This document shows positions 1 through 6,841 of a stretch of 11,583 nucleotides of DNA, piece by piece (position 1 is the stretch's first letter; every line of letters starts with the position of its first letter). Position numbers and translations under genes: made by a program. The notes beneath the pieces are model-generated. The model was not told the origin of the DNA and did no database searches. It was given only the letters and a program-made list of their open reading frames with translations. Origin of the DNA: Betaproteobacteria bacterium. GTDB taxonomy: Bacteria; Pseudomonadota; Gammaproteobacteria; Burkholderiales; SG8-39. Location of the stretch: positions 1 through 11,583 of the forward strand of contig SHXL01000078.1 in NCBI GenBank assembly GCA_009693345.1, in the 5' to 3' direction.

Positions 1-805
1 CTTGAATTGAAAGCTCAAAACCCTCAACAGTATTGATCACGGCCGCCGCGACCTCGTTGAAGGTCTGCGCTCGGCCGGTGCCGCAGTTGAAGATGCCCGA
101 GATTTTGCGGTTCTCGAGCAGCCACAGGTTCACGCTCACCACGTCGTCCACGTGCACGAAATCGCGCTGCTGCTCGCCGTCGCCGTAGCCATCCGAGCCG
201 ACGAAAAGCTTTACCCGCCCCTCCGCCCGGAACTGGTTGAAGGCGTGGAATGCGACGGAGGCCATGCGCCCCTTGTGCGCCTCATTCGGTCCGTACACGT
301 TGAAATAGCGCAGGCCGGCCACCTGAGTACTGCGTTCCCCGATGCGCTTGCGCACGTATTGGTCGAAGAGGAACTTCGAATACGCGTAGACGTTCAGCGG
401 ATCCTCGTTCTCCCGCGTTTCGCCGAATTCCTTGCCAGGACCGTAGACCGCAGCCGAAGAGGCATAAATGAATGGCACCCCCTCGTCCTGGCACCAGTCG
501 AACAGCGCCCTGGAGTAAGCGTAGTTGTTCTCCATCATGTAGCGGCCGTCCGTCTCCATGGTGTCGGAGCACGCGCCCTGGTGCAGGATCGCCTCGATGC
601 CGCCGTCCAGCCGGCCGGTTTCGAGCTGCGACAGGAACTCGCGCTTGTCGAGGTAATCCTCGATCTCGACGCCTGCCAGGTTCTTCGCCTTGGCGCCGTT
701 TTCGAGATCGTCGACCGCAAGAATGCCGCCGATGCCCGCGCGATTGAGCGCGGAGACCAGCCTTGATCCGATGAAACCGGCGGCGCCCGTGACGACGTGC
801 AGCAT
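1..805 (-). CDS. hldD: ADP-L-glycero-D-manno-heptose 6-epimerase, C-terminus cut by window edge
   Basis: HldD (RfaD) epimerises ADP-D-glycero- to ADP-L-glycero-D-manno-heptose in the cytoplasm, the last step in making the heptose donor for the LPS inner core. The visible 268 residues, read from the ATG at 805, form an extended short-chain dehydrogenase fold. The NADP-binding loop is TGAAGFIG (residues 6-13). The catalytic residues known from the E. coli enzyme all fall at the same numbers: S116 in YASSAAVYG, Y140 and K144 in YAYSK, and K178 in NEAHKGRMAS. RYFNVYGP (166-173) is also typical. The family is about 310-330 residues long, so roughly the last 45-60 lie beyond the left edge. The ATG is 3 bases after the hldE1 stop, and an AAGGAA Shine-Dalgarno sits in the end of hldE1, so the two genes are probably translationally coupled. 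Identification is firm. Confidence 0.96.
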   Translation of the reverse strand, partial: MLHVVTGAAGFIGSRLVSALNRAGIGGILAVDDLENGAKAKNLAGVEIEDYLDKREFLSQLETGRLDGGIEAILHQGACSDTMETDGRYMMENNYAYSRALFDWCQDEGVPFIYASSAAVYGPGKEFGETRENEDPLNVYAYSKFLFDQYVRKRIGERSTQVAGLRYFNVYGPNEAHKGRMASVAFHAFNQFRAEGRVKLFVGSDGYGDGEQQRDFVHVDDVVSVNLWLLENRKISGIFNCGTGRAQTFNEVAAAVINTVEGFELSIQ

Positions 806-808
806 GGC

Positions 809-1729
809 TTATCCGAACAGTTCCTTGCGGGTGACGACTGCCGTGCCGAGCTTCGCGACCTTGATGCCGCCGGCACGGTTGGCGATGCGCATGGCCTGCT
901 CCAGCCGCACGCCGCAGGCAAGCATGGTGGCGAGGGTCGCGATCACGGTGTCGCCCGCGCCGCTGACGTCGAATACCTCGCGCGCCTCGGCCTTGATGTG
1001 CACCGGCCTGCGCTTCGAGAACAACGACATGCCCTCCTGGCCGCGCGTGAGCAGCAGGGCCTCGAGGCCGAGTTGCGCGCGCAGCCGCCGCACGCGGCGC
1101 TCCAGGTCGCTCTCCGATTTCCAGCTGCCGACGACGTCAGCGAGCTCCTTGCGGTTCGGGGTCACCAGGTGCGCGCCCCGGTAGCGCGACCAGTCGTCGC
1201 CTTTCGGGTCCACCAGCACGCGCTTGCCCGCGGCGCGCGCGAAGCTGATCATCCTGGCGATGTGGGCGAGGCCGCCCTTGCCGTAGTCCGAGAGAATCAC
1301 CACGTTGCAATCAGGCAGCGCCGCCTTGAATTCGGCCAGTTTGGAAGCAAGCACCTCGCTGGACGGCGCGGTCTCGAAGTCGATGCGCAGCAGTTGCTGC
1401 TTGGACAGGACCCTGAGCTTCACGGTGGTCGGTGTCTTCGCGTCCCGGTGCAGGCTCGCCTTGATGCCGGCCGCCTCGGCCAGCTGCGCGAGGCGGTCGC
1501 CCGCCTCATCCGCGCCGGTCACGGACAGCAGGCGGGTGCGCGCACCGAGCTGCGCGCAGTTGTTGGCGACGTTGGCCGCGCCCCCAAGGCGATCTTCCTG
1601 GTTCCTGAAGCGCACCACCGGCACCGGCGCTTCCGGCGAAATGCGCGAGACGTCGCCGAACCAGTAGCGGTCCAGCATCACGTCGCCGACCACCAGCACG
1701 CGCGCCTTTCTTGTGTCAGGAACACGCAT
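809..1729 (-). CDS. hldE: D-glycero-beta-D-manno-heptose-7-phosphate kinase, single-domain HldE1/HldA type
   Basis: This PfkB/ribokinase-family sugar kinase (306 aa) phosphorylates heptose 7-phosphate at C1 in the ADP-heptose pathway. The N-terminal substrate region has VVGDVMLDRYWFGD (13-26) and GGAANVANN (49-57). The C-terminal PfkB signature is DVSGAGDT (254-261), whose GAGD aspartate D260 is the expected catalytic base. The E. coli HldE protein is a fusion with a C-terminal nucleotidyltransferase. Here the frame stops after the kinase, so the adenylyltransferase (HldC/RfaE2) must be encoded elsewhere. The frame is open for 54 more codons upstream, but those overlap ugd out of frame. The ATG at 1729 lies 17 bases after the ugd stop, behind a GAAGGGG Shine-Dalgarno, and starts a normal family N-terminus. 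hldD follows 3 bases downstream. Confidence 0.94.
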   Translation of the reverse strand: MRVPDTRKARVLVVGDVMLDRYWFGDVSRISPEAPVPVVRFRNQEDRLGGAANVANNCAQLGARTRLLSVTGADEAGDRLAQLAEAAGIKASLHRDAKTPTTVKLRVLSKQQLLRIDFETAPSSEVLASKLAEFKAALPDCNVVILSDYGKGGLAHIARMISFARAAGKRVLVDPKGDDWSRYRGAHLVTPNRKELADVVGSWKSESDLERRVRRLRAQLGLEALLLTRGQEGMSLFSKRRPVHIKAEAREVFDVSGAGDTVIATLATMLACGVRLEQAMRIANRAGGIKVAKLGTAVVTRKELFG

Positions 1730-1746
1730 GCGTGTTGGCGACCCCT

Positions 1747-3072
1747 TCACGCTTTTCTTCCCACCGGGAAATACTCGAAACCAAGCGCGCGCACCATCGC
1801 CGGATCGTACAGGTTCCTGCCGTCGAAGATCGCCGGAAACTTGAGCACTTTCTTCAGGGCGGGAAAATCCGGCGCCCTGAATTCCGCCCATTCGGTGACG
1901 ATCACAAGAGCGTCGCAGCCTTCAAGCGCTTCCTTGGACGTGTTCTTTACTTGAATATTCTTTTCCCCATCGAAAATTTTTCTTGCTTGATTGCCTGCAA
2001 CGGGATCGTAGGCGGAAATCTCCGCTCCCGCGGCAAGCAGGTCGGCAATCAGGGTGAGGCTGGCCGCCTCGCGCATGTCGTCGGTATTGGGCTTGAAGGC
2101 GAGGCCCCAAACGGCGAGGCGCCTGCCCTTCAGATTCTTGCCGAAGCGCGCCTTTATTTTCTCGCCGAGAATGTGCTTCTGCGCCTCGTTGGCCTGCTCC
2201 ACCGCGGCCATCACGCGCAGCGGCCGCCCGGCGTCCACGGCCATGCGCTGCAGCGCCTTCACGTCCTTCGGGAAGCAGGAGCCGCCGAAGCCGGCGCCCG
2301 GGTAGAGGAAATGCGTGCCGATGCGCGGATCGGTGCCGATGCCGCGGCGCACTTCCTCGATGTCCGCTCCCAGCACCTCGGCGAGGTTGGCCAGTTCGTT
2401 CATGAACGAGATGCGCGTCGCCAGCATCGCATTGGCGGCGTACTTCGCGAGCTCGGCCGAGCGAACCCCCATCAGCATCAGCCGGTCGTGGTTGCGCTGG
2501 AACGGCGCGTAGAGCTCGCGCAGCAGCGCGGTGGCGCGTTCGTCGTCCGAGCCCACGATGATGCGGTCGGGCCGCATGAAATCCTCCACGGCCGCGCCTT
2601 CCTTCAGGAATTCCGGGTTCGATACGACGCTGAAGGGGATCTTCATGCCCCGTTTTTCGAGTTCCTTATGTATTTCTTCTTTGACCTTGTCCGCCGTCCC
2701 TACGGGAACGGTGGACTTGTCGACCACGACCCGGTACTCGTTCATATGGCGCCCGATGGCGCCCGCCGCGGCCAGCACATGCCGCAGGTCGGCGGCGCCG
2801 TCCTCGTCCGGCGGCGTGCCGACGGCGACCAGCTGCAGCACGCCGTGCGCCACGCTCGCCGCGGCGTCGGTGGAAAACGACAGGCGGCCCGCGGCACGGT
2901 TCCTCTTCACGACGGATTCAAGGCCCGGCTCGTAGATCGGTAGCTGCCCGGCATCCAGCGCGGCGACCTTGGCGGAATCGACGTCAAGGCACAGGACATG
3001 ATTGCCCATGTCCGCAAGGCACGCGCCCGTTACGAGGCCGACATAGCCGGTACCGACAACACTGACTTTCAT
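1747..3072 (-). CDS. ugd: UDP-glucose 6-dehydrogenase
   Basis: Ugd oxidises UDP-glucose to UDP-glucuronate with two NAD+, giving a precursor for capsule, exopolysaccharide and LPS sugars. The protein (441 aa) has normal family length. The N-terminal Rossmann domain starts with VVGTGYVGLVTGACLA (5-20). VDKSTVPVGT (117-126) and SNPEFLKEGAAVEDF (151-165) follow. The active-site motif FGGSCFPKD (262-270) carries the catalytic C266. The C-terminal UDP-binding domain includes WGLAFKPNTDDMREA (322-336). The reading frame stays open 100 codons upstream, but that part is a shadow of lapB. The ATG at 3072 begins exactly at the conserved N-terminus, 10 bases after the lapB stop, though no strong Shine-Dalgarno is visible. 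Its place between lapB and hldE1 suggests it serves LPS or other surface polysaccharide. The product's final use cannot be read from this window. Confidence 0.96.
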   Translation of the reverse strand: MKVSVVGTGYVGLVTGACLADMGNHVLCLDVDSAKVAALDAGQLPIYEPGLESVVKRNRAAGRLSFSTDAAASVAHGVLQLVAVGTPPDEDGAADLRHVLAAAGAIGRHMNEYRVVVDKSTVPVGTADKVKEEIHKELEKRGMKIPFSVVSNPEFLKEGAAVEDFMRPDRIIVGSDDERATALLRELYAPFQRNHDRLMLMGVRSAELAKYAANAMLATRISFMNELANLAEVLGADIEEVRRGIGTDPRIGTHFLYPGAGFGGSCFPKDVKALQRMAVDAGRPLRVMAAVEQANEAQKHILGEKIKARFGKNLKGRRLAVWGLAFKPNTDDMREAASLTLIADLLAAGAEISAYDPVAGNQARKIFDGEKNIQVKNTSKEALEGCDALVIVTEWAEFRAPDFPALKKVLKFPAIFDGRNLYDPAMVRALGFEYFPVGRKA

Positions 3073-3082
3073 CGGAGATTTC

Positions 3083-4282
3083 TCATGGCGAAAGGTCGAA
3101 TTCCTCGGAGCGGCGCGGCGGGTAGGTCTCCCAGCCGCCGCAGGCCGGGCACAGCCAGTGGAACTGGCGCGCCTTGAAACCGCAATTCTCGCAACGGTAG
3201 CGCGCCAGGCGGCGCGTGTGGCTGTGCACCAGGTTGCGCACCAGCTCGAGGTCGCGCCGGCGCTCCGGATTCGCGGCACCGACGATCTGCGCTTCCAGCA
3301 GCCGGTCCAGGCCGAGCAGCGTCGGATTGCGCCGCAACTCGTCGCGCACCAGCTCGTAGGCGGCTTCGGCACCCTTTGATTCGAGCGTGGACTGGAATAC
3401 CGCGTCGAGCAGGTCGAGCGACGGATAGCGCTCGAGGTACCTAGTGAGCAGCGTCAGGCCCTCCTCCAGCCTGCCGGTCTCGCGGTGCGCCTCGAGCAGG
3501 CGCTGCGCCACGAGCGCGATGTAGGCCGGGTTCTGCGACTCGAGCCGCTTCCAGTGCTCGATCGCGCCCTGCGCATTGTTCGCCCCCTTCTCCAGGTCTC
3601 CCAGCTGGATGCTGGCGCGCACCGATTTTCGATTGGCTTCCAGCGCCGTCTCCAGGTGCGCGCGCGCGGCATCGGGCCGGGAATGCGTCGCCTCGTTCGC
3701 CGCCAGCTCGCAGAGGAAATTCGCAGTCTCCTTGGCGCGCGATTTTCCGGTTTCGGCCTCGAGCCGCTTCGCCATCGCAACCGCCTTGTTCCAGTCTTTT
3801 TCCTGCTGGAAAATTTCAAGCAGAAAGCGCCGCGCTTCGCCGGCCTGGGGTCCCCCCGCCGCATGCGGCGGGCCTTCGGCCAATTTCTGGAAGACTTCCT
3901 CGGCGCGATCAAGGATGCCGGCCTTCAGGTAGTCCTGGCCCAGTTCGAACAGCGCCGCGGCGCGCTGTTCGACGGCGAGGTTGGCGCGTTCCAGCAGGTG
4001 CTGGTGCATGCGGATGGCGCGGTCGTACTCGCCGCGCCGGCGGAACAGGCTCCCCAGCGCGAAATGCAGCTCGACGGTCTCGGGGTCCACCTTGACCACC
4101 TCGATGAACGCCTCGATGGCCTTGTCCGGCTGCTCGTTCAGCAGGAAGTTCAGGCCCTTGAAATACGACGTCGGCAGGGCGCGCGAATCCTTGACGAGGT
4201 ACTTGATGTCGATGCGCGCCGCGAGCCAACCTAGGCCGAAGAAAATCGGAAAGCCGAGCAGCCACCAGTACTCGAGTTCCAT
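3083..4282 (-). CDS. lapB: Lipopolysaccharide assembly protein LapB (YciM), TPR plus rubredoxin-like zinc/iron knob
   Basis: LapB is an inner-membrane-anchored cytoplasmic protein. In E. coli it recruits FtsH to degrade LpxC and so limits LPS synthesis. The 399-residue product (E. coli about 389) has one N-terminal membrane segment, about residues 6-22, followed by an arginine/lysine-containing stretch. Helical TPR-type repeats run from about 40 to 350, with recognisable units such as DKAIEAFIEVVKVDPE and YDRAIRMHQHLLERANL. The C-terminal rubredoxin-type metal site is intact, with CxxC pairs at C364/C367 and C378/C381. The ATG overlaps the lapA stop by one base (TGATG), and a GGAAGG Shine-Dalgarno lies in the lapA tail. 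Adjacent lapA and downstream ADP-heptose and UDP-glucuronate genes fit an LPS role. Domain content and synteny make the call firm. Confidence 0.95.
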   Translation of the reverse strand: MELEYWWLLGFPIFFGLGWLAARIDIKYLVKDSRALPTSYFKGLNFLLNEQPDKAIEAFIEVVKVDPETVELHFALGSLFRRRGEYDRAIRMHQHLLERANLAVEQRAAALFELGQDYLKAGILDRAEEVFQKLAEGPPHAAGGPQAGEARRFLLEIFQQEKDWNKAVAMAKRLEAETGKSRAKETANFLCELAANEATHSRPDAARAHLETALEANRKSVRASIQLGDLEKGANNAQGAIEHWKRLESQNPAYIALVAQRLLEAHRETGRLEEGLTLLTRYLERYPSLDLLDAVFQSTLESKGAEAAYELVRDELRRNPTLLGLDRLLEAQIVGAANPERRRDLELVRNLVHSHTRRLARYRCENCGFKARQFHWLCPACGGWETYPPRRSEEFDLSP

Positions 4283-4575
4283 CAGCCTTCCGCCGCCGGG
4301 GGTTGGGACGCGGCGGGCGCGTGGAATTCCTTGCCGGCCGATTCAATGCGTTGCAGCCGCGCGATTTCCCTGCGCTGCGCGAGATAGGTACCGGACACCG
4401 CGATCAGCCCGAGCACCGCGCCGGCGGAGAAAAACGCCAGCAGCAGCGCCACCAGCGGCGCCTGCCATGCGAGGTCGAAGTAGAAACGCAAGGTCACAAG
4501 CTCGGTGTTCCTGGCCGCGAACGCGAGCAGGACAACGAACAAGGCGAGCCGGATCGCCCATGCAACGACGCGCAT
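4282..4575 (-). CDS. lapA: Lipopolysaccharide assembly protein LapA (YciS, DUF1049)
   Basis: LapA is a small inner-membrane protein encoded with LapB and thought to work with it in LPS assembly and control. The 97-residue product has two hydrophobic segments, about 4-20 and 39-62. The family's NTELVTLRFYF stretch (23-33) lies between them. After the second segment comes a short charged helix, QRREIARLQRIE (67-78), that could be a coiled coil, then an alanine/proline-rich tail. Length and layout match DUF1049. The only in-frame start is the ATG at 4575. It has no recognisable Shine-Dalgarno and lies in the 3' arm of a perfect 9-bp inverted repeat, which suggests controlled or coupled initiation. 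The stop overlaps the lapB ATG by one base. Confidence 0.9.
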   Translation of the reverse strand: MRVVAWAIRLALFVVLLAFAARNTELVTLRFYFDLAWQAPLVALLLAFFSAGAVLGLIAVSGTYLAQRREIARLQRIESAGKEFHAPAASQPPAAEG

Positions 4576-4589
4576 ATCAGTATGCGCGT
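4568..4589 (-). promoter_or_regulatory. Perfect 9-bp hairpin enclosing the lapA start codon
   Basis: The arms ACGCGCATA and TATGCGCGT are exact reverse complements separated by the 4-base loop TCAG (plus strand). On the minus-strand mRNA, the lapA AUG (4575-4573) sits inside the 3' arm, so folding would hide it from the ribosome. The gene has no evident Shine-Dalgarno, so initiation may depend on opening this stem. A role in translation control is inferred. Confidence 0.5.
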
Positions 4590-4603
4590 GGACGAAAGCG
4601 CAT
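4577..4603 (-). other. Possible 8-codon upstream ORF ending one base before lapA
   Basis: An ATG at 4603 opens a frame encoding MRFRPRAY. It stops with TGA at 4579-4577, one base before the lapA ATG. A ribosome finishing here would have melted the start-codon hairpin and could reinitiate at lapA. No clear Shine-Dalgarno precedes this ATG, so its translation is unproven and it may be chance. Confidence 0.2.
4582..4603 (-). promoter_or_regulatory. Alternative 6-bp hairpin competing with the lapA start hairpin
   Basis: ATGCGC (4582-4587) and GCGCAT (4598-4603) are exact reverse complements around a 10-base loop. Bases 4582-4587 also belong to the arm of the start-codon hairpin at 4568-4589, so the two stems cannot form together. 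Forming this one would free the lapA start. The stem is short, and its loop is less favourable than that of its rival. Confidence 0.3.
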
Positions 4604-4610
4604 GTTCAGC

Positions 4611-4626
4611 GCCGCGAAAGCGCGGC
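4611..4626 (-). other. Stable GC hairpin at the ihfB stop codon
   Basis: GCCGCG (4611-4616) and CGCGGC (4621-4626) pair exactly around the 4-base AAAG loop. The stem begins at the last base of the ihfB TAG stop. No T-run follows on the minus strand, so it is not an intrinsic terminator. It could be a processing or stability element between ihfB and lapA. Confidence 0.35.
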
Positions 4627-4958
4627 TACTGGGACGCCTGCCGGGTACGCGCCGGCATGACCATCGTCGCATCCGGGTCCAGCGCGTCGACGCGCTCGCG
4701 CAGCTCCTTGCCGGCCTTGAAGTGCGGCACGTACTTCTCGGGCACGTGCACCTTCTCGCCGGACTTCGGGTTGCGGCCCACGCGCGGCGGCCGGAAATTC
4801 AGGCCGAAGCTGCCGAAACCACGGATTTCGATGCGATGCCCGTTCAGCAGCGCATGGGTCATCGCGTTCAGGATCATCTTCACCGCGTACTCGGCATCCT
4901 TCGCCACCAGCTGCGGATACAGCTGTGCCAGCCGCGCGATCAGTTCCGATTTCGTCAT
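4626..4958 (-). CDS. ihfB: Integration host factor subunit beta
   Basis: IHF-beta pairs with IHF-alpha (encoded elsewhere) to bind and sharply bend DNA in recombination, replication and transcription. The 110-residue product is a HU/IHF-family protein. It opens with MTKSELIARLAQ, has the core IRGFGSFG (45-52), and carries the DNA-intercalating beta-arm motif GRNPKSGE (61-68) with P64 at the arm tip. It ends with the normal KAGKELRERV helix (81-90). About 16 residues after that are more than the 94-residue E. coli protein has; such tails are common in beta-proteobacterial members. An in-frame ATG five codons upstream exists. The ATG at 4958 is preferred because a full GGAGGT Shine-Dalgarno (4966-4971) lies 7 bases before it and the family begins there. 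The gene follows rpsA by 35 bases, the conserved rpsA-ihfB pairing. Confidence 0.97.
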   Translation of the reverse strand: MTKSELIARLAQLYPQLVAKDAEYAVKMILNAMTHALLNGHRIEIRGFGSFGLNFRPPRVGRNPKSGEKVHVPEKYVPHFKAGKELRERVDALDPDATMVMPARTRQASQ

Positions 4959-4965
4959 GGCGACC

Positions 4966-4971
4966 ACCTCC
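4966..4971 (-). promoter_or_regulatory. Ribosome binding site of ihfB
   Basis: GGAGGT on the minus strand stands 7 bases before the ATG at 4958 and fixes that start over the upstream in-frame ATG at 4973, which lies before the site. It is the strongest Shine-Dalgarno in the window. Confidence 0.85.
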
Positions 4972-4993
4972 ACGTAGCGTCAGGATGGCCTGG

Positions 4994-6742
4994 TCATTCC
5001 GGCGGGTTGGAATTGCTCTTGTCGAGCTTGGCCCGCAGCAGCGCGCCGAGGTTGGTGCTGCCCGCGGCGCTGGCCGCGGTTTCGCTGCGCAGCTGCTTCA
5101 TTGAGTCGGTCTGGTCGGCCGTGTCCTTCGCCTTCACCGAGAGATTGATCGAGCGGTTCTTGCGGTCGACGTTGATGATCATCGCGGTCACCGTATCTCC
5201 TTCCTTGAGCGCCGTGCGCAGGTCCTCGATACGGTCGCGCGAGAACTCGGAGGCGCGCAGGTAACCCTCGGCGTCCGGCCCGATGGCGATCACCGCGCCC
5301 TTGGCATCCACCGACTTCACCTTGCCCGTGACCACGGTATTCTTCTCGTGGCCGGCGATGAAATTGGTGAACGGGTCGCCCTCGATCTGCTTGATGCCGA
5401 GCGAGATGCGCTCGCGTTCAACGTCGATCGACAGCACCGTGGTCTCGACTTCATCGCCCTTCTTGAAGTTCTTGACCGCTTCCTCGCCCGTCAGGCTCCA
5501 CGACAGGTCCGAGAGGTGCACCAGGCCGTCGATGCCGCCCGCAAGGCCCACGAAGACGCCGAAATCGGTGATCGACTTGATCTGGCCCTTGACGCGGTCG
5601 CCTTTCTTGAACTCGCGCGCGAAATCCTCCCAGGGATTCGGCAGGCACTGCTTCATGCCGAGCGAAATGCGGCGCCGCTCCTCGTCGATCTCGAGAATCA
5701 TCACCTCGACTTCGTCGCCGACCTGCACCACCTTGGACGGATGCACGTTCTTGTTGGTCCAGTCCATCTCGGATACGTGCACCAGCCCTTCGATGCCCAC
5801 CTCGACTTCGACGAACGCGCCGTAGTCCGTAAGATTCGTGACCTTGCCGAACAGGCGCGTTCCCTGGGGATATCTCCTCGATATTCCGACCCAGGGATCC
5901 TCGCCGAGTTGCTTCAGGCCGAGCGACACGCGGTTCTTCTCGGCGTCGAACTTGAGCACTTTCGCTATGACTTCGTCGCCGACGTTCACCACCTCGGTCG
6001 GATGCTTGACGCGCCGCCACGCAAGGTCGGTGATGTGCAGCAGGCCGTCGATGCCGCCCAGGTCCACGAATGCGCCGTAGTCGGTGATGTTCTTGACGAT
6101 GCCCTTCACCACCGCGCCTTCGGCGAGCGTCGAGCGCAGCTGCTCGCGCTCGGCTCCCGCGGTCTCCTCGAGCACCGCGCGCCGGGATACGACAACGTTG
6201 TTCCTCTTGCGGTCGAGCTTGATGACCTTGAACAGCATGGTCTTGCCCTCGAAGGGCGTGGTGTCCTTCACCGGGCGCAGGTCCACCAGCGAGCCGGGCA
6301 GGAAGGCGCGGATGCTCTTCGCCATGACCGTGAGGCCGCCCTTCACCTTGCCGGTGATCACGCCTTCGATCTTCTCGCCGGTCTCGAGCGCTTTCTCCAG
6401 ATCCATCCACGCCGCGAGGCGCTTGGCTTTTTCGCGCGACAGACGCGTCTCGCCGAAGCCGTCCTCCAGCGCCTCGATCGAGACGCTGACGAAATCGCCG
6501 GGCTTGACGTTGAGCGCGCCGCCATCGTCGCGGAATTCCTCGAGCGCGATGAAGCTTTCGGACTTCAATCCTGCATTCACCACCACGAAGTTCTGGTCCA
6601 TGCGCACGACTTCTGCGGTGATGACCTCGCCGATGCGCATTTCCTGGCGCGTCAGGCTTTCTTCGAACAGGGCCTCGAACGATTCGGGGGCGGGGGCGGG
6701 CTTGGCTACGGCTTTGGAGACTGCGGGAGAAACGCTGGCCAT
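4994..6742 (-). CDS. rpsA: 30S ribosomal protein S1
   Basis: S1 is the large mRNA-binding protein of the small ribosomal subunit, needed to start translation on structured or weak-SD mRNAs. The 582-residue product has six OB-fold S1 repeats, at about 36-102, 122-187, 207-275, 292-362, 379-449 and 466-536. The first two are divergent and ribosome-binding; the later four have the canonical pattern, for example KNITDYGAFVDLGGIDGLLHI (217-237, shown for orientation). ESLTRQEMRIGEV (28-40) is the typical family N-terminus, after an extra alanine/proline-rich leader. The C-terminus ends in the usual TNLGALLRAKLD (563-574). The ATG at 6742 has no Shine-Dalgarno before it and follows a hairpin-containing leader. 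This resembles E. coli rpsA, where S1 represses its own translation. cmk lies 99 bases upstream and ihfB 35 bases downstream. Confidence 0.97.
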   Translation of the reverse strand: MASVSPAVSKAVAKPAPAPESFEALFEESLTRQEMRIGEVITAEVVRMDQNFVVVNAGLKSESFIALEEFRDDGGALNVKPGDFVSVSIEALEDGFGETRLSREKAKRLAAWMDLEKALETGEKIEGVITGKVKGGLTVMAKSIRAFLPGSLVDLRPVKDTTPFEGKTMLFKVIKLDRKRNNVVVSRRAVLEETAGAEREQLRSTLAEGAVVKGIVKNITDYGAFVDLGGIDGLLHITDLAWRRVKHPTEVVNVGDEVIAKVLKFDAEKNRVSLGLKQLGEDPWVGISRRYPQGTRLFGKVTNLTDYGAFVEVEVGIEGLVHVSEMDWTNKNVHPSKVVQVGDEVEVMILEIDEERRRISLGMKQCLPNPWEDFAREFKKGDRVKGQIKSITDFGVFVGLAGGIDGLVHLSDLSWSLTGEEAVKNFKKGDEVETTVLSIDVERERISLGIKQIEGDPFTNFIAGHEKNTVVTGKVKSVDAKGAVIAIGPDAEGYLRASEFSRDRIEDLRTALKEGDTVTAMIINVDRKNRSINLSVKAKDTADQTDSMKQLRSETAASAAGSTNLGALLRAKLDKSNSNPPE

Positions 6743-6768
6743 GGAGTAAGTTTAAAAAGCCTTCATAT

Positions 6769-6794
6769 CCGCGGGCTTGCGATCAGCCTCGCGG
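6769..6794 (-). promoter_or_regulatory. Hairpin in the rpsA leader, candidate S1 autoregulatory element
   Basis: On the mRNA, CCGCG and GGCT pair with AGCC and CGCGG, giving nine base pairs with one bulged A and a 7-base loop (plus-strand arms 6769-6777 and 6785-6794). It lies 26 bases upstream of the rpsA ATG. E. coli rpsA has a structured leader without a Shine-Dalgarno that is used for S1 feedback. This may be its counterpart, but the function is inferred. Confidence 0.45.
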
Positions 6795-6803
6795 GTTGGG
6801 TTG

Positions 6804-6831
6804 CAAAATAGGAAGCTGTGATACCGCTTCC
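6804..6831 (-). terminator. Weak terminator-like or attenuator hairpin after cmk
   Basis: GGAAGC (6811-6816) and GCTTCC (6826-6831) pair around a 9-base loop, and the mRNA continues with TATTTTG. The T-run is short and interrupted and the stem only six pairs. Partial termination between cmk and rpsA, or simply part of the rpsA leader fold, are both possible. Confidence 0.3.
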
Positions 6832-6841
6832 CGCCTGTTTT

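Noticed and set aside
1941..1990. Moderately AT-rich patch inside ugd
   Set aside because: About 15 of 50 bases are G/C, which fits a lysine/asparagine-rich surface segment and is much milder than the island in cmk.
797..2943. Long plus-strand open frames opposite hldE1 and ugd (797-1954 and 1711-2943)
   Set aside because: They are antisense to well-identified genes, their products are arginine/histidine/alanine-rich without recognisable motifs, and they reflect high third-position GC on the other strand.
3981..5264. A 427-codon plus-strand frame across lapB, lapA and ihfB
   Set aside because: It crosses three real minus-strand genes and their spacers, and its product is low-complexity arginine/serine-rich sequence.
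5348..6811. A 487-codon plus-strand open frame opposite rpsA
   Set aside because: It mirrors the repeated S1 domains in antisense and has no family resemblance. rpsA on the minus strand matches the family over its full length.
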